64,000 nt of DNA from Thermococcus sp. 21S9 (GTDB taxonomy: Archaea; Methanobacteriota_B; Thermococci; Thermococcales; Thermococcaceae). The notes below the pieces were generated by a model, which saw only the letters and a list, made by a program, of their open reading frames with translations, searched no databases and was not told the DNA's origin. The stretch lies in contig NZ_SNUS01000001.1 of assembly GCF_012027635.1 (NCBI RefSeq), forward strand, positions 930,001 to 994,000, read 5' to 3'. Shown piece after piece: positions 56,062 through 64,000 of this stretch (positions within the stretch are counted from its first letter, which is position 1; each line of letters opens with the position of its first letter). The position numbers were made by a program, and so were the translations under genes.

Positions 56062-57117
56062 GTGAAAGTCAGCGTCATCGTTCCAACGTACAATGAGCGC
56101 GACAACCTTCCAGAGCTCTTTGAGAGAATTTCAAAGGCCCTGAAGGGCTACGACTATGAAATTATCATTGTTGACGATGATTCACCTGACGAAACCTGGA
56201 AGCTCGCTGAAGAACTCTCCAAGAAGTACCCGGTTAAGGTAATCAGGAGAACCGACGGGAAAGGCCTCTCATCGGCTGTAATCAGGGGGTTTAAGGAAGC
56301 GACCGGCGACGTTTTTGTCGTGATGGACGCGGATTTACAGCACCCTCCTGAAGTAATCCCCGAGCTTTTGAAGGCAATCGAGGAAGGTGCCGATATAGCA
56401 ATAGCCAGCAGGTACGTCCCAGGGGGCGGTGTTAAGAACTGGTACTGGTACAGAAAGCTCATCTCGAAGGGTGCGATAATGCTCGGTCGCCTCGCCCTTC
56501 CAAAAATCCGGAACGTTAAGGACCCGGTGAGCGGTTTCTTCGCCCTCAGAAGAGAGGTCGTCGAGGGCGTTGAGCTCAACCCGGTCGGCTTCAAAATCCT
56601 GATGGAGATTCTAATCAAGGGCAACTACCGGAAGGTCGTCGAGGTTCCCTTCGTCTTCGGCCTGAGGAAGGCCGGCGAGAGCAAGCTGAGCGGGAAGACG
56701 ATGCTCAACTACCTGAGGCACCTCTACCGGCTCATGCGCTGGGAGGGCGAGCTGGACAGGCTGATAAAGTTCTCGCTCGTTGGCCTCTCAGGAATCCTCG
56801 TCAACGAGGGCTTCCTCTGGCTCTTCGTTCACCTCGGCCTCAGTAAGTACGTCGCCAACATCCCCGCAACGGAGCTCGCGATACTCAACAACTTCCTGTG
56901 GAACGACCTGTGGACCTTCAAAGACCTCAAGAGAAAGCCCCTCTGGAAGAGACTTGTTAGCTTCCACGTCGCGGCCTTGACCGGCGCCGTTGTCCAGTGG
57001 GCAATATACGTGCCCCTCGTGTGGTTCGGCCTGCACTACCTCATAGCCAACCTCATAGGCATCGGTGCCTCTTTCGTCGTTCGCTTCGCCGTCAACAGGC
57101 ACGTTACGTGGGGTTGA
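56062..57117 (+). CDS. Polyprenol/dolichol-phosphate mannose synthase with C-terminal GtrA-like membrane domain
   Basis: The 351-residue protein has a GT2 glycosyltransferase domain: VSVIVPTYNERDNLPELF at the start, the metal site DDDSPDETW and VVMDADLQHPPEV (DAD motif), and SRYVPGGG. A GtrA-like domain with four membrane helices follows from about residue 230. This plan and length match the archaeal DPM synthase of Pyrococcus furiosus. It transfers mannose from GDP-mannose to polyprenol phosphate at the membrane for N-glycosylation. GTG 56062 with GGTGTG upstream is preferred over the distant ATG at 55996, which lies in the tRNA promoter. Confidence 0.88.
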   Translation: MKVSVIVPTYNERDNLPELFERISKALKGYDYEIIIVDDDSPDETWKLAEELSKKYPVKVIRRTDGKGLSSAVIRGFKEATGDVFVVMDADLQHPPEVIPELLKAIEEGADIAIASRYVPGGGVKNWYWYRKLISKGAIMLGRLALPKIRNVKDPVSGFFALRREVVEGVELNPVGFKILMEILIKGNYRKVVEVPFVFGLRKAGESKLSGKTMLNYLRHLYRLMRWEGELDRLIKFSLVGLSGILVNEGFLWLFVHLGLSKYVANIPATELAILNNFLWNDLWTFKDLKRKPLWKRLVSFHVAALTGAVVQWAIYVPLVWFGLHYLIANLIGIGASFVVRFAVNRHVTWG

Positions 57118-57180
57118 ACGTTCCACGATGGTTAACCTTTAATACTGGCTTTTCTCTAATTTTACGGGGGTGCGCGGAAA

Positions 57181-57894
57181 ATGTACGTAGGCGAGCTACT
57201 CAAGGGACTCGACAGACTGCCAACAGGCGTCCCGGGGCTCGACAACCTAATCGGGGGTGGCTTCCTGCCGGGCAGGGTTTATCTGATTACAGGGCCACCG
57301 GGTAGTGGTAAGACCACCCTCGGAATGCAGTTTCTCGTCGAGGGTGCCAACAACGACGAGAAGGGTCTTTTCATATCGCTCTTCGAGACCCAGGACGTTA
57401 TCCTGCGCGACATGCTCCGCTACAACTTCGGAATCCTCGAACACTTTCAGTCCAAGAGGATAGCCTTCTACGACCTCGGCGAGATTCTCCTCAGCACGAA
57501 CCGCGAGCTCACCTGGGACGAGCTCTTTAAGCTCCTCATTGAGATTATCAAGCGCGAGAAGGCCAAGCGCGTTGTCATTGACTCCTTCAGCCTCTTTGAG
57601 TCCTTCGTCAGTGACCCAGCGGGAAAGAAAAAGGCCCTCGGAAGGTTCGTCAGGCTCCTCCGCTCCCTTGAGGTCACGACCCTTCTCCTCGCCGAGATGC
57701 TCAGCTCTGAAAAGTACACCGACGAGTACTACCTTGCCGATGGGGTGATAGTGCTCCACCACTTCATGCGCAACTACCAGATGGTCAGGGCCCTTCAGAT
57801 ACTCAAGATGCGTGGCGTTCCACACGACAGCAACCTGAAGAGGCTTCGCTTCACGACCGACGGAATAAGAGTCTATCCGGAGGCCCCGCTATGA
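57181..57894 (+). CDS. KaiC-like RecA-superfamily ATPase
   Basis: The 237-residue single-domain protein begins YVGELLKGLDRLPTGVPGLD, with Walker A ITGPPGSGKTTLGMQFL, Walker B AKRVVIDSFSLFESF and a catalytic Glu segment after FISLFETQ. The N-terminal TGVPGLDNLIGGGF is typical of archaeal KaiC/RadB-like ATPases, which act in signalling or DNA-related switching. Function in this organism unknown. It overlaps the next gene by four bases. Confidence 0.83.
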   Translation: MYVGELLKGLDRLPTGVPGLDNLIGGGFLPGRVYLITGPPGSGKTTLGMQFLVEGANNDEKGLFISLFETQDVILRDMLRYNFGILEHFQSKRIAFYDLGEILLSTNRELTWDELFKLLIEIIKREKAKRVVIDSFSLFESFVSDPAGKKKALGRFVRLLRSLEVTTLLLAEMLSSEKYTDEYYLADGVIVLHHFMRNYQMVRALQILKMRGVPHDSNLKRLRFTTDGIRVYPEAPL

Positions 57895-58316
57895 CGGACG
57901 AAAAAAAGACCCTCCTAAGGGAGGCCTACCAGTTCGGCTACTTCGTTGGCTTTAAGGGTCACAGTGAGTGGGCAGAATGGGTGAGGAAGAAAAGGGAGGA
58001 ACTCTACCGGAAGGCCGAGGAACTCGGTATCTACGACCTCGTGAAGGATGCCTACAACAGGGGAAAGGCCCTTGGCAAAAGGGACCGGGAGGAGAAGCTC
58101 TACGAAAGCCTCGTGGCAAAGGTTGAAAAGGAGGAATCCCGGCCTCGTCCAAAGCGTGTCGTCCCTGTGGAACCTGAAACCAGGCATGAGGGGCCCTCCG
58201 AACTCGAGCGTGAGTACGTCGAGTTTCTTCAAAGCACGAAGCTCACGATGCCTCCGGAGCTTTTGGATACCCTCAAGCACCTCGAGCCACCGAAGATGCT
58301 CCGGCTCGGGGATTAG
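57891..58316 (+). CDS. Hypothetical protein coupled to the KaiC-like ATPase
   Basis: The 141-residue protein begins MTDEKKTLLREAYQFGYFVG, is highly charged and helical, has a proline/arginine-rich centre (ESRPRPKRVVPVEPE), and ends in a short helix. No family is recognised. Its start overlaps the ATPase stop codon (ATGA), so it probably binds or regulates that ATPase. Confidence 0.65.
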   Translation: MTDEKKTLLREAYQFGYFVGFKGHSEWAEWVRKKREELYRKAEELGIYDLVKDAYNRGKALGKRDREEKLYESLVAKVEKEESRPRPKRVVPVEPETRHEGPSELEREYVEFLQSTKLTMPPELLDTLKHLEPPKMLRLGD

Positions 58317-58356
58317 CCTTTTATAGTTTCTTCTCCACGTTAATACGGTGGTCTTC

Positions 58357-60027
58357 ATGAAGTTGTCCGACGTCCGGCTCAGCCCGGAGCGCGTTCTGAA
58401 GGATATTTCCGAGATAGCGGAGTTCCACAGGATTCAGGGCTCGCGGGAGCTCGTTGAGAGCGTCGAGATGATTAAGGAGAAGCTCGATGAGCTTGGCGTT
58501 GAGAACAAACTCCTTCGCTCGGCCTACGACGGAGAAACCTGGCACGGGACGCTGGCCTCGCCGATAGCTTGGAATCCAGTTCGCGGGGAGCTGTCCTACG
58601 GCGAGAGGAAGCTAACGACTGAAGAAAGCCCGCTCCTTATAATGGCCCACTCACCAGAGGGAGAGGCCAAGGCCGAGCTCCTGCCGGTTTTCCGCGACGA
58701 GGACTGGGGGAAGGCCGAGGGAAAAATCGTTCTGGCCGGCAGGGACTGGAGAGACGCCTATAAACGGGCCAACGAGGCCGGCGCCAAGGCCTTCATAGCC
58801 TACCGCGAGGGAACCGGTGAGTTCTACCCTTACATCGGCCTGTTCCTGACGAGGGACGACCTTGAGTGGGCGAAGATTCCCGCACTGGCGGTCCCTGAGA
58901 GCGTGGCAAAGGATATGATTTCAAAATCCCTTAAAGGTGGCGTTGAGGTAGGCGTTTCCGTCCAGGTGGAAACTCCGGAGAGGGAAGACCTCCCGATGCT
59001 CTACGCGACGGTGGGAGAGGCCCCTTACATCGTCTTCTCGGCCCACATCTGCCATCCCAAACCCGGGGCCAACGATAACGCGAGCGGGAGCGCTATGCTC
59101 ATAGAACTCGCGAGGAAGTTGAGCGAGGCCTACAGGGATTCATTCCGCTTCGGCTTCGCGTTCCTCTGGATTCCCGAGTACCACGGGACGCAGGCCTTCT
59201 TCGAAAGGGTGAAACCTGAGGAGTTCTACGCCAACGTGAACCTCGACATGGTCGCCGGCAGTCCTGACAGGAGTGGCTCAACGCTGATGCTCGTTAGAAC
59301 GCCGTTCTCACGCTTCTCCGTCGTTTCCGGCCTGCTTGAGCACTTCATCGGGCTGACCAATAGGAAGGGGAAGAGCTTCTCAGGAAGCGAGCTCCCGGCG
59401 ATGGCTTTCAAGGCCTACCCCTACGAGATGGGGAGCGACCACGACATCTTCAACTTCTTCAATATTCCGGGAACGATGCCGATAACTTGGCCCGACAGGG
59501 TTTACCACTCAAGCGGGGACACCGTCGAGAAGGTCAGCCTTGAGACGATTGCCATAATCGGAAACGCGGTTCTGGCGACGGCCCTTACTCTTGCGGGAGA
59601 GGACAAGGAGAAGCTGAGGCGCTTCGCGAGGGGCTATGCTATGAAGGTCCTCGGGGAGGTTTCTATGAACACCGAGACGGAGGAGAGCGAGAAGCTCGTG
59701 ATGAGGGGCCTCGCGAGGGATTCAAGGTTCCTCGACTTTGAGCTCGGTTATGAGTTTGAGAGCGAGCCCTGGCTCGAGTGGAAACTCAGGGGAATACTCA
59801 ACGAGAGGCTGATTAGGCGGAACGGTGGCAACGCCGAGGAGTTCAAGAGGCTCACAGAGGACAGGAAGGTCTACGCCCAGCTCCACGAACTGCTCATGCT
59901 CTCGGAGCTGTTGCCGAGGGGTGGGGCATTCAAAGCTCTCGAAGAGGAGTATGGAAAGGTCGACAAAGAAAAGCTCGAAAGGCTCGTCGGCGTTCTCGAG
60001 GAAGCGAAAATCGTCACTCTTTCCTGA
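58357..60027 (+). CDS. M28-like zinc aminopeptidase (DUF4910 type)
   Basis: The 556-residue protein has metal-binding motifs of M28 peptidases: SAHICHPKPGANDNASGSAML (His and Asp ligands), LWIPEYHGTQAFF (Glu), NVNLDMVAG (Asp), and YHSSGDT (His) near the end of the catalytic domain. A PA-like insert lies near residues 85-210. A helical C-terminal domain of about 150 residues follows. No signal peptide, so it acts in the cytoplasm on imported peptides. ATG 58357 with GGTGGT upstream is chosen. It overlaps the convergent regulator by 14 bases. Confidence 0.83.
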   Translation: MKLSDVRLSPERVLKDISEIAEFHRIQGSRELVESVEMIKEKLDELGVENKLLRSAYDGETWHGTLASPIAWNPVRGELSYGERKLTTEESPLLIMAHSPEGEAKAELLPVFRDEDWGKAEGKIVLAGRDWRDAYKRANEAGAKAFIAYREGTGEFYPYIGLFLTRDDLEWAKIPALAVPESVAKDMISKSLKGGVEVGVSVQVETPEREDLPMLYATVGEAPYIVFSAHICHPKPGANDNASGSAMLIELARKLSEAYRDSFRFGFAFLWIPEYHGTQAFFERVKPEEFYANVNLDMVAGSPDRSGSTLMLVRTPFSRFSVVSGLLEHFIGLTNRKGKSFSGSELPAMAFKAYPYEMGSDHDIFNFFNIPGTMPITWPDRVYHSSGDTVEKVSLETIAIIGNAVLATALTLAGEDKEKLRRFARGYAMKVLGEVSMNTETEESEKLVMRGLARDSRFLDFELGYEFESEPWLEWKLRGILNERLIRRNGGNAEEFKRLTEDRKVYAQLHELLMLSELLPRGGAFKALEEEYGKVDKEKLERLVGVLEEAKIVTLS

Positions 60028-60340
60028 GCTCCTTCTCTATTTCGTTTATCCGCTCGAGGATGTAATTCTTGAGGTTCTCGAGGAGCTCGCTCGGGGAGAC
60101 GGCGGTGTAGGTGTAGCCGAGCCAGCCCTGCTGGATTAGCTCCCTTCTGAGCATTCCCCTGCGGTAAAGGCTGAGGACATGCTCCCGAACTGAGCGCTCG
60201 CTTATGCCGAGTTCCTGGACTATCTCGGTGACCCTCATAGGCCTCTTCTTCTCCAGGAGCAGACGGTATATCTTTAGTTCCGTCTTCTTGACGCCAAGGG
60301 AGCGGAGCAGAGCCTCGAGCCTCTCGTAGACGTCGCCCAT
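60014..60340 (-). CDS. Winged-helix transcription regulator (TrmB/MarR-like)
   Basis: The 108-residue protein has LGVKKTELKIYRLLLEKKRP followed by the helix-turn-helix VTEIVQELGISERSVREHVLSLYRRGMLRRE and a wing. A C-terminal helix (NLKNYILERINEIEKEL) likely dimerises. The first part is typical of TrmB-like N-termini. ATG 60340 is chosen because GGTGAGAGAG precedes it. It is upstream of no gene in its own direction; targets unknown. Confidence 0.8.
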   Translation of the reverse strand: MGDVYERLEALLRSLGVKKTELKIYRLLLEKKRPMRVTEIVQELGISERSVREHVLSLYRRGMLRRELIQQGWLGYTYTAVSPSELLENLKNYILERINEIEKELRKE

Positions 60341-60412
60341 CTCTCTCACCACTACGCTTCTCACCTATGAAGTTTTGTGTTCATACGTGTTAATAAATGT
60401 TTGCGTTTTTTT

Positions 60413-61888
60413 TCACCACCTCCAGTAGGCGCGGGTGAAGAGAACCAGGGCCGTTACAATCTCAAGCCTTCCCAGCCACATGAGGAAGAACATCAGGATT
60501 TTCGTCCCGGTCGGGAAAATCAGGTAGTTGGCCATCGGCCCAACGGCCCCTATGCCGGGCCCTATGTTGCCGAGCGTCGCCGCGACCGCGCTCATGGCAT
60601 CGGTGAGGGGAATCGGCTTTCCGGTTGTCGTTCCGTTGAGAACAACCCCAACTGACGAAACGAGGAAGACGATGAAATACAGCACTATGAAGGCCAGAAC
60701 ACCCCGAACGGAGCGCTCATCGACGGGCTTTCCGCCGAGCTTTACCGGCTTGACGCTCTTCCCGTGGAAGGACTGGAACAGCTCCCTCCAGACGGCCTTT
60801 ATCCCGACCACCCAGCGGACGACCTTTATCGAACCTGCCGTTGAACCGCTCGAACCGCCGATGAACATTGCGAAGAACAGGACGAACTGAGCTGGAAGCG
60901 ACCAGAGGGCGAAGTTCATCGTCGCGTAGCCGGTCGTTGTGACTATCGAGGCCACCTGAAAGAGCGCCTGTCTGAATGCCGTTAACGGGGAGAAACCGTA
61001 CTGGCTTATGAGCATTGGGGTTAGCAAAAGGCTCAGCGCGAGGAGCACCGCGATGTACCACCGGAACTCCTCGTTCCGGGTTATCCTGAAATCCCTGTGG
61101 AGGAGGTACCAGAAGAGGGCGAAGTTCGCTCCAGCGAGTATCATGAAGACTATTATCACCCACTGCACCGCTGGGGAGAAGGCCTCAATCGAGAGCGCCA
61201 GCGGGGAAAAGCCACCTGTGCTCATCGTCGTGAATGAGTGGACCAGCGCCATGTAAGGGGTCATCTTCGGTGCCAGCCCAAGGTAGTGGAGGAGAACCAA
61301 GATTCCCGTTTCGAGGGCGGTGAGGCCGATGTAGATTCCCCAGAAAATCCTCGCGGTCTGTCTTATGTGGGGTGTCAGTTTCTGGAGCTGGGGCCCCGGT
61401 GCTTCAAGGCTCATGAGCTCGGCACCGCCGACGCTGAGCCTCGGCAGTATCGCTATGGCGAGAACAACTATTCCCATTCCGCCGAGCCACTGGGTCAGCT
61501 GGCGCCAGAAGAGTATTGCCCGAGAGGGCTCGTTGAAGTTGTCCAGAACCGTTGCCCCTGTCGTCGTGAAACCGCTCATGCTCTCGAAGAGTGCGTTTAC
61601 TGGGTTTGCGAGCGAACTCTTGCCGGATATGATGTAGGGAAGCGCCCCGATTCCGGCGACGGCAAGCCAAGCAAGCGAGACGAGGAGGAAGGCCTCCTTT
61701 ACGCCTATCTCCGGGTTCCTGTCAAGGGACCTCATGGCGAGACCGAGAGCGAGGCTTAGCGCAAGAGGTATAATGAAGGGTTTCACCGGGGTTCCGTCGT
61801 GGAGCGCAACAATCGCTGGCGCGAGCAACGTCAGTCCGAGGAGCGCTATTATCTCGCCGAGCAGGGCGAACGTTGCTTTAATCCTCAT
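60413..61888 (-). CDS. trkH: Potassium uptake membrane subunit (TrkH/KtrB family)
   Basis: The 491-residue protein has about 10-12 membrane segments and the four repeated pore loops of Trk/Ktr channels, visible as SGFTTTGATVLDNF, FTTMSTGGFSP, VTTTGYATMNF and ATLGNIGPGIG. It imports K+ in complex with the cytoplasmic TrkA subunit encoded just upstream (ATGA overlap). High intracellular K+ is typical of Thermococcales. Confidence 0.92.
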   Translation of the reverse strand: MRIKATFALLGEIIALLGLTLLAPAIVALHDGTPVKPFIIPLALSLALGLAMRSLDRNPEIGVKEAFLLVSLAWLAVAGIGALPYIISGKSSLANPVNALFESMSGFTTTGATVLDNFNEPSRAILFWRQLTQWLGGMGIVVLAIAILPRLSVGGAELMSLEAPGPQLQKLTPHIRQTARIFWGIYIGLTALETGILVLLHYLGLAPKMTPYMALVHSFTTMSTGGFSPLALSIEAFSPAVQWVIIVFMILAGANFALFWYLLHRDFRITRNEEFRWYIAVLLALSLLLTPMLISQYGFSPLTAFRQALFQVASIVTTTGYATMNFALWSLPAQFVLFFAMFIGGSSGSTAGSIKVVRWVVGIKAVWRELFQSFHGKSVKPVKLGGKPVDERSVRGVLAFIVLYFIVFLVSSVGVVLNGTTTGKPIPLTDAMSAVAATLGNIGPGIGAVGPMANYLIFPTGTKILMFFLMWLGRLEIVTALVLFTRAYWRW

Positions 61889-63063
61889 AGCTCCAGTTCC
61901 CCCGCCATTTCCTCCTCGACGATGAGCGTTATAACGTCCCCCTTCTGGAGGTGGAAGCTTGCCGTCGGCAGGATTACCTCCCCGTCCCTGAGAACCGGGC
62001 CTAGCGTTCCTGGAAGCTCGTCCGGCGTTCTGCTGGCGAGTTTCTCGTCAACCTCAACCGCGAGAACCCTCACGCCGGGTATCGATGCCACGAGGCCGAG
62101 CGCCTTTTCGCCCCTCGTCGCGAAGACTATCCTGTCGGCCGTAGCGACCTCCGGGCTGACCGCCACTATCCCTGCCCTCTCGAACATCGCTATCAAATCG
62201 CCGTCGTGAACCACCGCGAAGGTCCTCTCTATTCCCCACTCCCTCGACACCATAGCTCCCATCAGCGTCCTCTCGTCCTCGTCGAAGGCCGAAACCGAAA
62301 CCTCGGCTTCGTCAAGCTCTTCATCGCGCCAGAGCGACCTGCTGAAGGGGTTTCCGACGATTACCGTCGCGTCCTCCAGAAGGGAGGAAACCTCCTCGGC
62401 CCTCTCCCTGTTCCTCTCAACTATCTTGACGTCACAGCCCTTCCGGATTAGCATCTCTGCGAGCATAACGGCGACCTCGCTTCCGCCAAGGATTAGGACG
62501 TTCCTCGGCTTCCTCGGCCTGTAAGCCCGCTTCAGCTCCTCCATGGTGGCAACGATGATTTTCCTGCCCCCGACTTCGGTGTGCCAGAGCCCCTCGGGAA
62601 CCTCGATGGCGTCGCCGACGTAAATTCCATCGTAGAGGTTTCTCAGCTGTCTCAGCTGGGGAAACTCGATGACGTTCGCGATGCTCTTGGCAACCAGCGG
62701 AACCGCGCTCACCATCAGGTTGACTCCGAGCGCTTCCCTTCCGCGCCCCCAGAGCCTTATGTAATCGAGCCTTCTCACCCTCGCGACCGTGAAAGGACTT
62801 CCGAGCGTCTTTCCAAGGGCGCAGACGACTATGTTGGTCGTGTCGTCCTCGGTCGTGGCAATCAGGTAGTCTGCCTTCCCGACATCTGCCTCCTCGAGCG
62901 TCTCGGGAAGCGTCGCGTCGCCAACAACCGTTAGAACGTCCAGATGAGAAACCTCGGCTATCGCTTCTTCGTCCTGGTCAACGACAACAACGTCGTGGTT
63001 CTTCGACAGGTGCTCCGCGACCCTTTTGCCGGTTCTCCCGGCTCCGACAACAATCACTCTCAT
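61885..63063 (-). CDS. trkA: Potassium uptake regulatory subunit (TrkA)
   Basis: The 392-residue protein is a two-fold TrkA: an RCK/NAD-binding domain MRVIVVGAGRTGKRVAEHLSKN with TTEDDTTNIVVC, a TrkA-C domain, then a second Rossmann fold VLILGGSEVAVMLAEMLIRKG and a C-terminal TrkA-C ending in LQKGDVITLIVEE. It gates TrkH by nucleotide binding. It overlaps trkH by four bases. Confidence 0.92.
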   Translation of the reverse strand: MRVIVVGAGRTGKRVAEHLSKNHDVVVVDQDEEAIAEVSHLDVLTVVGDATLPETLEEADVGKADYLIATTEDDTTNIVVCALGKTLGSPFTVARVRRLDYIRLWGRGREALGVNLMVSAVPLVAKSIANVIEFPQLRQLRNLYDGIYVGDAIEVPEGLWHTEVGGRKIIVATMEELKRAYRPRKPRNVLILGGSEVAVMLAEMLIRKGCDVKIVERNRERAEEVSSLLEDATVIVGNPFSRSLWRDEELDEAEVSVSAFDEDERTLMGAMVSREWGIERTFAVVHDGDLIAMFERAGIVAVSPEVATADRIVFATRGEKALGLVASIPGVRVLAVEVDEKLASRTPDELPGTLGPVLRDGEVILPTASFHLQKGDVITLIVEEEMAGELEL

Positions 63064-63095
63064 GAAAACCGCCGTAGATATTAGGGTGTTCTCCT

Positions 63096-63743
63096 TTAAA
63101 GCCTCACCCTCCCGAGGTAGAGGCCCTCGGGAAGGAAAAGCTCGACCTCCTCCGCTTTCCTGAGAAACGGGACGAGCTTAAGCCCCTCCCTCACGTCGAA
63201 GCCCTCGATGTAAGGGTTGACCGTCGGGAGGACGAGGAATTCATTAACCCTCGCGAAGACCTTCACCTTCCTCGCGACACCGCCGGATTTCAGGGTGTAG
63301 GCCGGGTGCGCGTGGCCGAGGAAGGCCTCCTCAAACTCCACCTCCGGCAGTCTCGTGTGGCCGTGGAGGAAGAGCTTTCCGTCGAGCAGGAAGTGCTCCC
63401 GAACCTCGACGTTGGTGAACTTCCCGGCTACCTCCTCGATTCTTCCGTCGTGGTTGCCCTTGGCAATGAGAACACTCACATCTTTCAGCGAGGAGAAGAA
63501 GCGCAGGAGCATTTCCTTCAGGCGGAAGCTCAGGCCGAGCGGTTCCTTCACGTCGCCGAGGATTATCAAGGCGTCGGCACCGCTCTCAAGGACGAACTCC
63601 GCTAAACTATCCTCGAAGCCCGTTTTAATCCTCAGGCCCCGGGAAAGCTCGAAGCCGATGTGTGGGTCGGCAATGAGAAGGGTCCTTCCAAGGGAGGTGT
63701 CAAGCAAAAGGGATAAACTCTCAAAGTCGGAAAAAGGAGACAT
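63096..63743 (-). CDS. Metallophosphoesterase, archaeal DNA-repair-exonuclease-like family
   Basis: The 215-residue protein has the calcineurin-like motifs LIADPHIGFE, IILGDVKEPLG, IAKGNHDG and FLHGHTRLP with the usual His/Asp/Asn metal ligands. Single-domain archaeal members of this family are conserved; substrate is not established. It is transcribed leftwards, downstream of L41e by 14 bases. Confidence 0.85.
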   Translation of the reverse strand: MSPFSDFESLSLLLDTSLGRTLLIADPHIGFELSRGLRIKTGFEDSLAEFVLESGADALIILGDVKEPLGLSFRLKEMLLRFFSSLKDVSVLIAKGNHDGRIEEVAGKFTNVEVREHFLLDGKLFLHGHTRLPEVEFEEAFLGHAHPAYTLKSGGVARKVKVFARVNEFLVLPTVNPYIEGFDVREGLKLVPFLRKAEEVELFLPEGLYLGRVRL

Positions 63744-63757
63744 AGAACCACCGGGCT

Positions 63758-63871
63758 TCAGATGAGCCCGCGCTCCTTCCTGCGCTGTTTCTTGAGGCGC
63801 CTAATCCTCTTCTTAATCCACTTCCACCTCATCCTTCCCTTCTTCTTCCACTTCCTTGGGCGTCTCTTCAT
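63758..63871 (-). CDS. rpl41e: Ribosomal protein L41e
   Basis: A 37-residue frame, [20 protein letters not shown] and on, is almost entirely Arg, Lys and Trp, the unmistakable composition of eL41 (archaeal L41e), the smallest ribosomal protein. GGGGTGATG precedes the ATG. It lies upstream of and in line with the metallophosphoesterase gene. A TATA-like CTTAAAAAG stands on the minus strand near 63920. Confidence 0.9.
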   Translation of the reverse strand: MKRRPRKWKKKGRMRWKWIKKRIRRLKKQRRKERGLI

Positions 63872-64000
63872 GAGCATCACCCCTGAGTTTCTCTCCGGGG
63901 TTAGCTCCGGGAGTCCCTTTTTAAGCTTTTCCCATCGGGTCGAGAAGCCCTCTCAGCCCTCCAATTGAGGCGTGAGCGGTTCAGAAACTCCTTTCGGTCC

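Overview
The window is about 64 kb of chromosome from a hyperthermophilic euryarchaeon of the order Thermococcales, almost certainly Thermococcus. The main evidence is a four-gene L-proline dehydrogenase cluster plus a second two-gene version, tungsten aldehyde:ferredoxin oxidoreductase with its radical SAM partner, the branched-chain polyamine synthase BpsA at its expected 351 residues, a ferredoxin with the Cys-x-x-Asp ligand pattern, a secreted subtilisin of the Tk-SP type, SurR-type operators, archaeal TATA boxes, GGTG-type ribosome binding sites, CCA-encoding tRNA genes and a G+C-rich archaeal 7S (SRP) RNA. Species and all functions are inferred from sequence alone.

Layout. 1-5.1 kb: a partial conserved gene, a sodium/solute symporter with its small partner, and a two-gene proline-dehydrogenase-like complex. 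5.1-15.6 kb: an MFS permease, an A+T-rich TPR-CHAT protease gene, kptA, a lipoprotein, a CoA-disulfide-reductase-type flavoprotein, a large pentapeptide-type protein fused to a potassium-channel pore, pyrH and a VapBC pair. 15.6-22.3 kb: the four-gene proline dehydrogenase operon, SRP RNA, a PLP enzyme, pyrD and queC. 22.3-23.4 kb: tRNA-Phe, tRNA-Gly and tRNA-Lys around an integrase N-terminal remnant and a repeat-rich non-coding mosaic. 23.5-37.9 kb: radical SAM protein and aor, subtilisin, a membrane-anchored toroid protein, bpsA, PP-loop ATPase, DUF59 protein, ferredoxin, a nicotinate phosphoribosyltransferase-like enzyme, a metallo-beta-lactamase-fold protein and an archaeal AAA ATPase.

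38.1-50.4 kb is the clear accessory island. It is about 12.3 kb, A+T-rich, and bounded by an 18-bp perfect direct repeat. It carries a four-gene operon that joins a Type I-like DNA methylase and specificity subunit to McrB and McrC homologues, with no HsdR. It also has two unrecognised genes, an origin-like region with long palindromes, a replication-protein-like winged-helix gene, a 58-residue AbrB-type gene and a tyrosine integrase. The right-hand repeat copy is the 5' part of a convincing box C/D sRNA candidate, so the island may have integrated into an sRNA gene.

50.4-64 kb is again ordinary chromosome: the SudAB/Nfn flavoprotein operon with two extended SurR-like sites in its promoter, phosphopantothenate synthetase, an HTH regulator, a second repeat mosaic next to tRNA-Pro, polyprenol-phosphate mannose synthase, a KaiC-like ATPase, an M28-like peptidase, a winged-helix regulator, the TrkH/TrkA potassium uptake pair, a metallophosphoesterase and ribosomal protein L41e.

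The genes make sense for a peptide- and amino-acid-fermenting, sulfur-linked anaerobe: proline uptake and oxidation, aldehyde oxidation, extracellular proteolysis and NADPH/ferredoxin balancing. Accessory stress or defence genes (TPR-CHAT, VapBC, the pentapeptide channel, the methylase-McrBC island) are interspersed.
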